The notes under the pieces are model-generated. The model had not been told where the DNA came from, did not search any database, and worked only from the letters and a program-made list of their open reading frames with translations. This document shows positions 20,108 to 30,600 of a stretch of DNA of 64,000 bases, one piece after another. Both the position numbers and the translations under genes were made by a program. Origin of the DNA: Archivesica marissinica (taxonomy: Eukaryota; Mollusca; Bivalvia; Venerida; Vesicomyidae). How positions within the stretch are numbered: position 1 is the first letter of the stretch; each line of letters begins with the position of its first letter. Where the stretch lies: positions 12,766,418 through 12,830,417 of the forward strand of contig CM026391.1 in assembly GCA_014843695.1 (NCBI GenBank). The letters are read 5' to 3'.

Positions 20108-20832
20108 TGTATAATAGTGTAGTGGCAATATCTCAAAAGGGGCTTAAAAATGGGTGCAACCCCTCCCCATGGTAGAACAAGACACAACCTATTTTTTCTT
20201 GAAGAGGGTGGTCTGGGGAGTAGGAAAAGGATGGTTGTGAATCTGAGATCATTGTAGGTCATTATGAAAATCTCATTTATATATGTGTAGATGAGGACTC
20301 CGAGAATAAATTTGATGATATATGTTTTTTCCAAGTATATCAGTTAATATTCAAGCTATATGCACACATTATGTATCAAAATGTGCAGGATGACAATACA
20401 CACTCACTACAATTGCATTTAATCAGAAAATATATCTCATACTTGGCATAAAAGCCAAAATAATGCAATTTATTGCTGAAAATCAACTACAGATTCACTG
20501 AATTACCGACCTTAATGACTACATAACTTTACACATACCAGCTCCATGTTGATAAATATTATACCTAAATGTATCCTGTACATATATGTATTCAATAGAA
20601 GGTTCCAAAGTGTAATGTAGCTCCTGCTGAGAATTGTATTATCAAAAACATAGCACTTTACCGAAATATCCAAAATACCTTAACTTCGCGTATTCCACGA
20701 AATATCATGTTTTCATTAGTTTACACCATGCTGCATTGGCAATATACTTTTGTTATATTTAGATACATATATCAGCACATTCACAATATGGTGAACTAGC
20801 ATTTATGACTACCCCAGAAATACACGCACATG
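20108..20832. repeat. Left terminal inverted repeat of the transposon
   Basis: Contains, among others, CCCCTCCCCATGGTAGAACA, GAGGACTCCGAGAATAAATT and CGTATTCCACGAAATATCAT. All recur as reverse complements in the right repeat. Includes a spurious 81-residue open frame that is mirrored at 25485. Confidence 0.9.
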
Positions 20833-20917
20833 TAAATGATATACATATTTATTGAATTGGAAGTTATTGATACAGCAGTGGTAATTTAATCCAAATGATT
20901 GATGTTCATGTAATCAG

Positions 20918-23900
20918 TCAATCACTGTCGTCATTACTGCTGTCACTTAGCACAAGAGCATTATCTGTGTTTTGGCAATCACCAACACAGGAATATAACT
21001 CCGTGCATCTCAGTCCCACGGTCAGACAGTGACAGGCTCTAGTTTGTGAGCAGTTCTCATCGGTGCAATAGAGATGTGTCAGGTCTCGAACCTCTTTGGG
21101 GGCCGCATCTTTTTCGAACATGACAGGTTCGAGTTTGTTGTCCCTTAGCTGCCATCCATTGCCATCAGGTCTCCAAAGAACTGGCTTTGCTTCATGACTG
21201 TGAATCCAAATCGCCACCTGGTAATTCACACGTCTGATATGCTGTTGAAAAGCATCATCAGTTGGCGGGTAAAGTGATGCAACCTTGTCACTTTTACACG
21301 CATAATCATAGCGTAGCTGATCCAGAGACTTGCACGAGTTGCTCTTCGATCCATACAGAAGCAATGCATACTTCGTGGCTGTGGGGAGTTCATTAGTTAT
21401 GTCACTGGATTGGCCTAACTGTGCCAGTGGCAGCAAGTCTCCAATATTCAACAAGAGCTTGCTATAGGCAGTGCGCTTACCTATTTTGAAGAGGGAAGAT
21501 GTTGTATCGCATCCACTAATAGCATGTGACGCTGGTAAGCAGAGTGAAACATCTTCTCCAATTTGATCAGTTATGGTGTTGACAGGAATGAACCTCTGGC
21601 GGTTTGTTGCTTTGCTGCAATGACCAGCATTCATGTAAACTTTGCAGTCTCCAAACACACCCTTGCCACAGTAGTATATTAGAAGGACTAATACATCAGT
21701 ATCATCGCAACGGACAATGATTCTTGAGTGTGATTGAGCAAGATTGATGGCATGTAGCAGGATTAGTGTGTCGGCCTCCTCGTGTGTGCTGAACAGTTCA
21801 GGTTTTTCTTGTACCTCTGTGCGCTGAATAACTTTCACAAGCTGACCATCTTCAAAACCTCCTGCCAGTGTGATTGATTGGTGTTCCTTGAGGAGCTGTG
21901 GAGCGGTTTGTGTCAAATATACACAGACAAACTCTGCCAGTGCTGATTTGTTTGTGGCATTTGTCATAAATTTTCGGTAGTTTGGAACCCTACGTCGACC
22001 ATTGATGACATACGTAGGGCCTGTTTCTCTACCTCTACGACGGTCTCGTTCCAGCTGCTTGATGGATATCTCCGAATCATATCGATCAAAGACCAGAGTG
22101 ACTGATATCACACCTAAGTTACCAGCTAGCAGTGACTGAATTCTCTGCATTACGACAAGTCCCAAATCATCGAATGTGTCAAACTTGGATTCATCCATTG
22201 CTTGAAGTAGTGCCATCCCATCAATGATGTATGCAGTGTGACGATCATCTGTCTCTTCCAACACCTGTATTTCATCGCAATTCGATTCTAACTTCTTGGC
22301 TAAATCAGCATTGGTCGTCTTGCGCATCGTGCCATCATCGTTGAACAGAGAAGGTGGTACAGGTGCTAGCTCGTGTGTCAGAACCTCTTCTAAGCTGATA
22401 TCCCTCTGCTTCGACACAGCCAGCAGCCTTCGGAATAAGACTTCAGAATCTACCATGATCTTGTCTGTTTTCTTGGATGTCAAAGATTTGGACATGTTGG
22501 CAAATGTTGGAGTCTTCGTCCGTGTGTCTGTCTCCCAGAAACTGAGTGTCCTGTCAACCATGAGCCGCTTCTCCACAAAGGTAGTGTTCCGTTTCTGTGC
22601 AACTTCCAGACAATTTATCAGTCCATTGGCAACTTCCTGTGATGCGACCTGTCCAGTGGTGATATTGACGAGTTCATCGGGCACAGTATCAAGGTCGAAG
22701 GGATTATGTAAGCCTGAAACATATTCCTTTATCTTTATGACGTCCTGTTCATCCCTTGCCATCCTAGTCTTGCCATGCTCAGTGTGGTTTCTCGTTTGTG
22801 TTTGTTTGTTACTATGGCACAGTTCCTTGAAGGCATCTGTGTACTCCGCAGTGATGTGTGGAGTCACCATCCAGCGTGTGAGAGCGCCCTTCCGCAAGGT
22901 AAATCCGATGACACCTCCCTTGCTCTTCCCCTCACGGTTTATTGTCTGTTCAAGTGCTTGGTCACTGGCATCTGCATTGAACCGTCTGGACGACCTCCGG
23001 ACTACGAATCCACCGTCTTGCCGGTATTGGTAAGATTTTGGTTGTTTCTGCTTGAGGCTTATCATATCATTCAGATATCCAGGCAAATATCGGACATAGT
23101 TGCCTCTGTCGGCAGCTCGACACCAGGGGATGGCCTCACAGACAGCGATGAGATGCAGCTCGAATAAACCATCCCGCTCTGATCTCAGAAGTCGCAACAA
23201 AGTTCCCACTCCCTGCATGAATGTGTCCCAGTAAGCAAAGGTAGCTGATTGTGTTCGTCCAGCGGCTGTGAACTCCTGATGTAACGCTTGTAAGGTTGTG
23301 ATGTGTTCGGACTCTAGCTGTTCGGTTAGATTTCGAGCTGATTCGTTGTCTCCTGATTTGAAAGCCTATTGGATATCGCTCACAAGCTTATCCATGTCAT
23401 CTTGTCGAAGATCTGTCTGAACCTGTTGTTGTAGCCATGCCAAAAATGCTTCCTGATACAACCGATACAAGGCCTCTAGCACCAGTTTCATGCTCCTATT
23501 TCCTCTGGACACCTGCTTCCCTTCGAGCATAAGTCTTGCAGTTGCTGACGCATAGACGTCCGAGTCGACCAGCATGGAGAGGAGACCCCCGTCACCATAG
23601 AGTTTCCCGATGCTCGCTACATAAGACATGGTTAAGTGCATACCACCTAGCCTCATTGTTATCTTTCCGTCCAAAAGTGGAGGCTTGTTCCACATTATTT
23701 GTTGTGCCTTGCTGTAGATGGCGCAATCTGCTGTGACTAGGATGTGAGGCTGCTTAAGTTTGTCGGCTATCTGGACTGATCTAAGTAGGATGGTATAGAT
23801 GGTGGTAAGATCCGTTGGTGGAGCACGAATGAAGGGCAGGTAGCATGTAGTCGCGACTGGCAGATTCCGCTCAGACAAGAATGCATTAGATGCCGACCAC

Positions 23901-24059
23901 GATGGGATAGCCTGATGATCATCAACGGTTTTACGGGATACTTTCCATGCTAAATCTCTAGATTCGGCTGTCTTGAATTCTGGATGGTCTATGTCAATAT
24001 TCATCATTGCTGAATCGCTCACAGGAGGAGGTTCTGGTCGTTTGGCAGGTTTGTTGTAC
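20918..24059 (-). pseudogene. Transposon protein, main exon: transposase-like core plus PIN/FEN-like and Cys-rich C-terminus (one in-frame stop)
   Basis: An open frame of 1047 codons on the minus strand has a single TAG at 23368-23366. On both sides the same frame carries family-like sequence (DKLVSDIQ before, AFKSGDNESARNLTEQLESE after). In order: YNKPAKRPEPP near the acceptor; ILVTADCAIYSKAQ (about 23740-23700) and RLGGMHLTMSYVASIGKLYG (about 23650-23590), with LVDSD and EALYRL nearby, a plausible acidic catalytic core; AYWDTF...ELHL...IPW...NYVRYLPGYL (about 23235-23070); DQALEQTINRE; HEEADTLILLHA and CDDTDVLVLLIYY (about 21800-21668), like acidic motifs of PIN/FEN nucleases; and a C-terminal cluster CTDENC...CHCLTVGLRC. 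Similar proteins recur as uncharacterised, transposon-like proteins in cnidarians and molluscs (recalled, not searched). Function is inferred as transposition. The copy is probably inactive. Confidence 0.7.
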
Positions 24060-24356
24060 CTTAAAGTAATACATGTCAGAACTAAATATATATTTGGACA
24101 TGCATGCACATTCGTGGTAACTTGTGAATAGTATTATACTACCATTTTACTGTCTATGTTATCGATGCTATTCTATATGCATGCATTATAATGTTAGACC
24201 AGCCACCAACAAGCATATGACCACAACCGTAGGTATCATAAATTTCTTACCAATTGTTTTACCAGGTATATGCTGTAATTACCAAAATATAATGATAAAG
24301 TGGCAGCAAAGACTACAACATTTCCACAGTTTTGTTTCAATGACTTAGCTATATAC
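24060..24356 (-). other. Putative intron in the transposon gene
   Basis: The donor AGAG|GTATAT (24357/24356) and acceptor ACTTTAAG (ending 24060) bound 297 bp. The codon split AG|G joins DDLQ to RYNKPAKRPEPP in phase if the upstream exon is read in the frame used at its 3' end. Confidence 0.55.
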
Positions 24357-24914
24357 CTCTGGAGATCGTCAACTCCTGGACAGACTCTTATCAGCTGCTG
24401 ATAGCGACTTCATTGACAACCTGGGAATGCACTTGTCATCAAGTTGGGGGATTCCTCTATGGAACAGCACGGCTGCCATGGCATGAGTGGTTGACTTTCC
24501 ATCCAGAGTAGCTTCGTTTTGGTCAAAATTATCGATCGCAGCATCTACCACTGGCAAACCATCAATATACCCTAGGTGCTGGAGTCTCTTGGGTATGTAT
24601 ACGCCATCTTTGACATTTTCCTCATCAATAGCCACAGATGTGAGGAAGCGCCGAACTTCGTCGTAGGAGACACAATGACCCAGTGAATTAAGTAAGTCGA
24701 TCATATTCTTGTTTCCAAATTCGTGGTGCACTTGTAAGGCTAAGTCTAGTGTAATTGATGTGTACATGCGCTGACTCTGTGAAATCATATTATGACATAT
24801 GGCAATTGTTTTCAGGTTGATCTTAGGAACATCGTCTTCACTACAACTTGTCAGCTTGTTGTATGCTTGTTCATTAAGGCACCATTCAATGAAGTCATAC
24901 ATATAGAAACACAT
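24357..24914 (-). pseudogene. Transposon protein, N-terminal exon (apparent frameshift)
   Basis: Reads MCFYMYDFIEWCLNEQAYNK onward with QVHHEFGNKNMIDLLNSLGH, CVSYDEVRRFLTSVAID and AIDNFDQNEATLDGKSTTHA. These blocks are typical of the same transposon-protein family. The frame hits TGA at 24371-24369 after DKSLSRS. The overlapping frame reads CPGVDDLQ and then splices in phase to the next exon, so a one-base indel probably lies between about 24380 and 24440. The N-terminus seems short because the right terminal repeat begins only about 80 bp upstream. An upstream exon could be lost or lie in the repeat. Confidence 0.65.
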
Positions 24915-24992
24915 TTTATATCAGACATTGGAATCGCGTTACGTACTAGGCGGGGGGGTATGTTTTTAGAAGAAAACTCTGAGTAACTGTTC

Positions 24993-25696
24993 TGTGCATG
25001 TATTTCTGGGGTAGTCATAAATGCTAGTTCACCATATTGTGAATGTGCTGATATATGTATCTAAATATAACAAAAGTATATTGCCAATGCAGCATGGTGT
25101 AAACTAATGAAAACATGATATTTCGTGGAATACGCGAATTTAAGGTATTTTGGATATTTCGGTAAAGTGTAATGTTTTTGATAATACAATTCTCAGCAGG
25201 AGCTATATTACACTTTGGAACCTTCTATTGAATAAATATATGTACAGGATACATTTAGGTATAATATTTATCAACATGGAGCTGGTATGTGTAAAGTTAT
25301 GTAGTCATTAAGGTCGGTAATTCAGTGAATCTGTAGTCGATTTTCAGCAATAAATTGCTAATTGCTTTTATGCCAAGTATGAGATATATTTTCTGATTAA
25401 ATGCAATTGTAGTGAGTGTGTATTGTCATCCTGCACATTTTGATACATAACTTGTGCATATAGCTTGAATATTAACTGATATACTTGGAAAAAACATATA
25501 TCATCAAATTTATTCTCGGAGTCCTCATCTACACATATATAAATGAGATTTTCATAATGACCTACAATGATCTCAGATTCACAACCATCCTTTTCCTACT
25601 CCCCAGACCACCCTCTTCAAGAAAAAGTAGGTTGTGTCTTGTTCTACCATGGGGAGGGGTACCCGACCAACAAGTACCCCTTGACCACTACACTAT
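24993..25696. repeat. Right terminal inverted repeat of the transposon
   Basis: Reverse complement of the left repeat, from CATGTATTTCTGGGGTAGTC at the inner edge to CCACTACACTATAACC at the outer edge. The final 60 bp are less similar. Confidence 0.9.
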
Positions 25697-25800
25697 AACC
25701 CCAATGCCAGGTAGCGGAGTTTTGCAAGCGGAGTTTCGTAAACGTTAAGTAAATAATATTCACATTAATATTCAGTTTATGTGTTTAAACATTATTTATT

Positions 25801-25932
25801 TTACAACTTATATTAATCACTCTCGTTGGCTCGGATGAAAGCGTATATGTGGTCATTCATGTGGGAGGAAACCGGAGTACCCGGAGAAAACCCACCTGTC
25901 CGATCTGGCGACCATCGTACCATCTCACATAC
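25801..25932 (-). mobile_element. SINE family 3, truncated
   Basis: Tail-side half: ACAACTTATATTAATCACTC and CATGTGGGAGGAAACCGGAG through CGATCTGGCGACCATCGTAC. The tRNA head is missing. Confidence 0.8.
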
Positions 25933-25934
25933 TT

Positions 25935-26590
25935 CGAGTAGTTACTAGAATTCTAGCAGCTAAATGGTCTCTACTGTTTCCTTACAGTCGCATTTTAAGA
26001 CATAGTAAATTAGATATTGAAACTAAACGAGACACAACCTTTATAAACGGATCAATACAGCAGCTCCCAGCATACAGCAGCTCCCGGCAGAACCATAAAT
26101 AGGGAGTTAGAATCGGGCGGCCATCTGTCTAACAGGGAACAAGTGACTAACAGTGGCAATGAGTCATGCCAAGTCTCCAACCAATCGATACGCAGAGACA
26201 TGCTATCGGTTTTCAGAAATATAAAACACAGGCTATTTGTTCTGTGGAAATCTATTTCTATGGAAATCAATGAAATGTGGATGAAAATGCTGATTGTTGT
26301 GATGAGGAAATAGCCGCTTGTGAATATTTATTTTAATAAATATTAATTTTGAGTGAGGTATTCGTAAGAAGGTATGTATACATGTATTTAATGTAAATTG
26401 TCAACGCGTACATTCTGAGGATAATAGATACAGGGCAGGGCGCACAGTAAATATATTGTGCATGCTTAAGGTCGGTTGATTTTACACTATTGTACACTAT
26501 TCATGATATTTTATTTACGTATTGTCTTTGTTGTTAATTCCCGTCGTAGGAACTGGGGTTATTGTGCTTGGCTGATTGTGTCTCTGTGTG
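25935..26590. other. No gene seen
   Basis: Unique AT-rich sequence with a short CAGCAGCTCCC duplication at about 26056-26080. It separates the transposon from the MIEAP-like gene. No coding or RNA signal. Confidence 0.45.
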
Positions 26591-26599
26591 GTGTGTGTG

Positions 26600-26652
<53 letters not shown>

Positions 26653-26862
26653 GCGCGCGCGTGTGTGTGTGTGTGTGCGTGCGCGCGCGCGTGTGTGTCT
26701 GTGTGTCTGCATATATGTGTGTGTGTGTGTGTCTGCGTTTCTGCATATGTGTGTGTGTGTGTCTGCGTGTCTGCATATGTGTGTGTGTGTGCGCGCGTGT
26801 GTGCGTGCGTGCGTGCGTGTTTGTCTGCGTGTCTGCATATGTGTGTGTGTGCGTGATGATAA
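26590..26862. repeat. (GT)n/(GTGC)n compound microsatellite
   Basis: Runs of GT, GTGC and GC merge into units with TCTGCATATGTGTGTG. The alternating purine-pyrimidine sequence could adopt Z-DNA and lies just upstream of the MIEAP-like gene. Long Cys/Val and His/Thr frames here are artefacts. Confidence 0.95.
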
Positions 26863-26928
26863 GTTGTGGATATATAGAGGCTTGATCCAGGAGAGTGGGT
26901 CGATTTTGGGAGAAATCGGCCATGGCAT

Positions 26929-26942
26929 GTTGCCATGGCGAT
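26929..26942 (+). promoter_or_regulatory. X-box-like (RFX) site, candidate
   Basis: GTTGCCATGGCGAT lies 100 bp before the MIEAP-like start codon and resembles the RFX palindrome GTTGCCATGGCAAC, with a mismatched right half. RFX sites mark cilium-related promoters. This is a motif observation only. Confidence 0.3.
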
Positions 26943-27041
26943 CAGCCCAGAGCGAGGGTGCTCTCCGAGTGCAACTTCTCTAGTTTTTAGATGTTATTGT
27001 TATTGTAGATTTATTGACGAACAGAGGAAGGAATCAATAGT

Positions 27042-27619
27042 ATGGCGTCGTTGTCGGAGAAGGACCTAAAAGCGGACGCGAAGAACTTCTGCGAGTCTTT
27101 GGCAAACGTATTCATGATGAAGAAACGTGACCCGCAGACACAACATCTCCTTCAGAAGTCCAAGTCCCTCATCGAAGCCCTCTTGCAGGAAAAACGTATC
27201 AAAAGCGACCGCCCATCAGTGCCACCAAAACCGTCGCGAGGAGGTGGAAGCATGGGTCAACTGTGGATCAAACTGGACGAAATGAAGCGCGAAAACGACG
27301 AGTTAAAGAAGAAACTGCATGGTAAAATGCTTGATGATAAAAACAGTCAGGGTAAGACGCAGGGTCCAGGTGATGTCATCATATCCGAACTTCAGAAGTC
27401 AAAAACCGAGAATGACACGTTACGAGCTCAGTTCGCAAAGTCCATGACAAACGTAAAAGATCTTGAACGGGTGAATGCATGTCTACAAGACGAGTTTAAA
27501 AGGACGAAAATAGCTCACGATATGTCACAGAGGTCACTGGAGAAAGTAAGACAAGAACACAGGACTCTTGAGTCCTCCCTGGATACAGTGAAAATTGAAA
27601 ACGATTCCTTGAAAATGAG
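27042..27619 (+). CDS. MIEAP-like exon 1 (coiled coil)
   Basis: Starts MASLSEKDLKADAKNFCESL at the first ATG after the promoter-like region. It encodes 192 residues plus two bases and ends at the donor AAAATGAG|GTATGT. A PPKPSR linker and GGGS stretch (about residues 62-71) precede two heptad-rich segments (about 76-95 and 160-192). Confidence 0.8.
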
Positions 27620-30600
27620 GTATGTTTAATATATAGTATTAATGGAACAACAAAAATTATAAATATATATTATAAAAAACATGCATATTTATTCCTTAAA
27701 AACAAATACAGCTACGCCCTATATTTCTGTACTTGCTGAGTTTGAATGCGTGCGTGGGTGTTGGTTGTGTGAGTGAATGGGGGTGTAAGTGTGAATACGA
27801 GGCTGTGTATGTGAGAGAGAAAGCGAGCATGATAGATTATAGATGATAGATTTAAATTATTTTGTAACTTAACCACATTTGATAAATATGTACATATAAG
27901 TTCTGTCATTATCAAACTGTTAAATGTATAATGTTTATGTAATGTGTTTAAATAACAAAATAAATATATTCAATAAAAAAATAAATAAATTAGAATCAAC
28001 ATTAAAATTCGTTCTGCTGATAGCGGTAACGGGTTGTGTACATGATGTCGTGATAGCGCAGTAGTAGGTAGTTTGCTTCAGGTGCGAGAGGCCCGGAGTT
28101 CGCGCCCAGCTGTAGCCGTTACGTTACTTTAGGCGAGGGATTTAAGATTCAATTTACCTCTTCTCTCTACCTCATGGCGATGGATTCCATCAGGAATGAA
28201 GTCGAGAGAGAGGGAGAGGGGAGAGAGGGAGAGAGGGAGAGGGGGAGAGAGAGGGGGGAAGAGAGGGGGAGAGAGAGGGGGAGAGAGGGAGAGAGAGGGA
28301 GAGGGGAGGGAGGGAGGGGAGGGAGGAGAGAGAGAGAGAGAGAGAGGGGGAGAGAGGGAGATGGGGAGAGGGAGAGGGGAGAGAGAGAGGGAGAGAGAGG
28401 GAGAGAGAGAGGGAGACGGGGAGAGAGGGAGAGAGAGGGAGAGGGAGGGCGAGGGAGAGAGAGGGAGATAGGCTAGGGATATTAAACTAATACACGTTCC
28501 TCTTTTATACTCTACTAGACACTTCCATACATCATCATATTCCATAACACATTATATATAGTTTCTCTTCTTTTTAGCTTTAACATATACTATACTATTT
28601 GTATATATATGTTGAGGGCCTCATGGTAGATTAACTTTTGTTTAATGATTTCTCGAATAAAAACAATGTCTTTATTATTATTATTATTTTATTATTATTA
28701 TTATTATTAAACGTGTATAACATTGTGTAAATGAGTCAGTACGGTGTTACGACTCAAAAAGACAGCTTGTTTTGTAATTTGTAAAATATTAGTTGTAGTT
28801 ATAACAATTGAATGTTGTTTTCTCTTTTTCTGCGTTTCATAGAGGTATGGTATGTCAGTTTGTTCACCTAATTTACAAAGACCGAACATACCTCGATGAA
28901 ACGAAGAAAATGAACATCCAATTGCTAACGAAGAACTATATGAACAAATTAGACATGGACGTCGTGATAGCGCAGTGGTAGCGCGTTCGCTTCAGCTGTG
29001 AAAAGCCCGGAGTTCACACCCAGCTGTAGCCGTTACGATCGATTATAGCCATTGCCTCTTCTCTCTCCCTCGTGTCGATGGATTCTCGAGAGTGATTAAT
29101 ACAAGTTGTAGGAACTTGTTTCGCAATCGAGCTAAAATAAATTTGTATGAACAAAATTAGGTGTAAACACTGTCATGTCATCATACCTCGACTAAACGCA
29201 CAAAAAGAACATTGAAATGTTAAATTAAAATTGTTAAATGTTGAATGTTATATAGGTTTACAAACAGCGTGAAACCGATGAAAAGGGCAGACAACCGTTA
29301 TGTGGAAAACATCAACGAGAAATGTAGACCCAGTAATATTGCGATTCTCTATAATAATCTCGAGTCGCAACAGTGGGTGGACGCCAAGGAGGCGCTAGAA
29401 GACGCGGGATTCGAAGACGAGGATATCGTTACACAGTTTCTGTGTGAAGTTTTAATGGTATGTAGACTGTGTAACAGTTTCTGTGTGAAGTTTTAATGGT
29501 ATGTAGACTGTGTAACAGTTTCTGTGTGTGTGAGTGTTTTAATGGTATGTAGACTGTTTAACAGTTTCTGTGTGAAGTTTTAATGGTATGTAGACTGTAT
29601 AACATATTCTGTGTAACGTTTTAATGGTATGTAGACTGTGTAACAGTTTCTGTGTGAAGTTGTAATGGTATGTAGACTGTGTAACAGTTCCTGTGTGAAG
29701 TTTTAATGGTATATAGACTGTAACTGTTTCTGTGTAAAGTGTTAATGGTATGTAGACGGTGTAACAGTTCCTGTGTGAAGTTTTAATGGTATATAGACTG
29801 TGTAACAGTTTCTTTGTGAAGTTTTAATTGTATGTAGACTGTGGTAAAAGTGTCTCTTTAAAGTATTAATGGTATATAGACTGTGTAACAGTTTCTTTGT
29901 GAAGTTGTAATGGTATTGGAACAATGTAGCAGCAGTTTCCCTGTGAGGTTTTAATATTGGGCGCCGTTTTGCTATTTATTCAGCATTTATGGATATCCAT
30001 AAATAGATTAGTGGATATTCATAAATAGATTATAGGATATTCATAAATAGATTATAGGATATCCATAAATAGATTATAGGATATCCATAAATAGATTATA
30101 GGATATCCATAAATAGATTATAGGATATTCATAAATAGATTAGTGGATATTCATAAATAGATTATAGGATATTCATAAATAGATTATAGGATATTCATAA
30201 ATAGATTAGTGGATATTCATAAATAGATTATAGGATATTCATAAATAGATTATAGGATATCCATAAATAGATTATAGGATATCCATAAATAGATTAGTGA
30301 ATATCCATAAATCGATTTTTGGATATCCATGAATGCTGAATAAATAGCAAATCTGGAATAATGGAATTATAATAGAATTATGCATATCCAAAACTCGATT
30401 TTTGGCTATCCATTAATAGCTTGGACGTAAACGAAGTTAATGCGATTTTAAAGCCCCATAATTACATAACTTTATATAAAATCACTAAATAGTAGTTTGC
30501 TAAAGAAATCAAGTACGATGCATATATTGATTTGATATGTGTTGGCGCTACATGCATGTGTGTAACAATAACACTCATAGAACCGATAACTAATTAGCAA

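Larger units (their letters stand above)
20108..25696 (-). mobile_element. DNA transposon with terminal inverted repeats of about 0.7 kb
   Basis: The segment 20108-20832 is repeated in inverted orientation at 24993-25696, differing by scattered substitutions and small indels. Between them a single transcription unit on the minus strand encodes a large transposase-like protein. The outermost shared motif is TAGTGTAGTGG, but exact termini and target duplication could not be fixed. Total size is about 5.6 kb. The superfamily is not certain: an XPG/FEN-like nuclease is known in Academ elements, which is a candidate only. Confidence 0.8.

Noticed and set aside
20089..20334. 81-codon frame repeated at 25485-25748
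   Set aside because: The two copies are the terminal inverted repeats of the transposon. No protein family is recognised.
22296..23167. Plus-strand frames of 245 and 130 codons
   Set aside because: Antisense shadows of the transposon gene, whose minus-strand frame has the family-like motifs.
26515..26983. His/Thr- and Cys/Val-rich frames over 100 codons
   Set aside because: Compound GT/GC microsatellite translations.
28129..28545. Ser/Pro/Leu-rich and Arg/Glu/Gly-rich frames
   Set aside because: Polypurine GA tract read in different frames.
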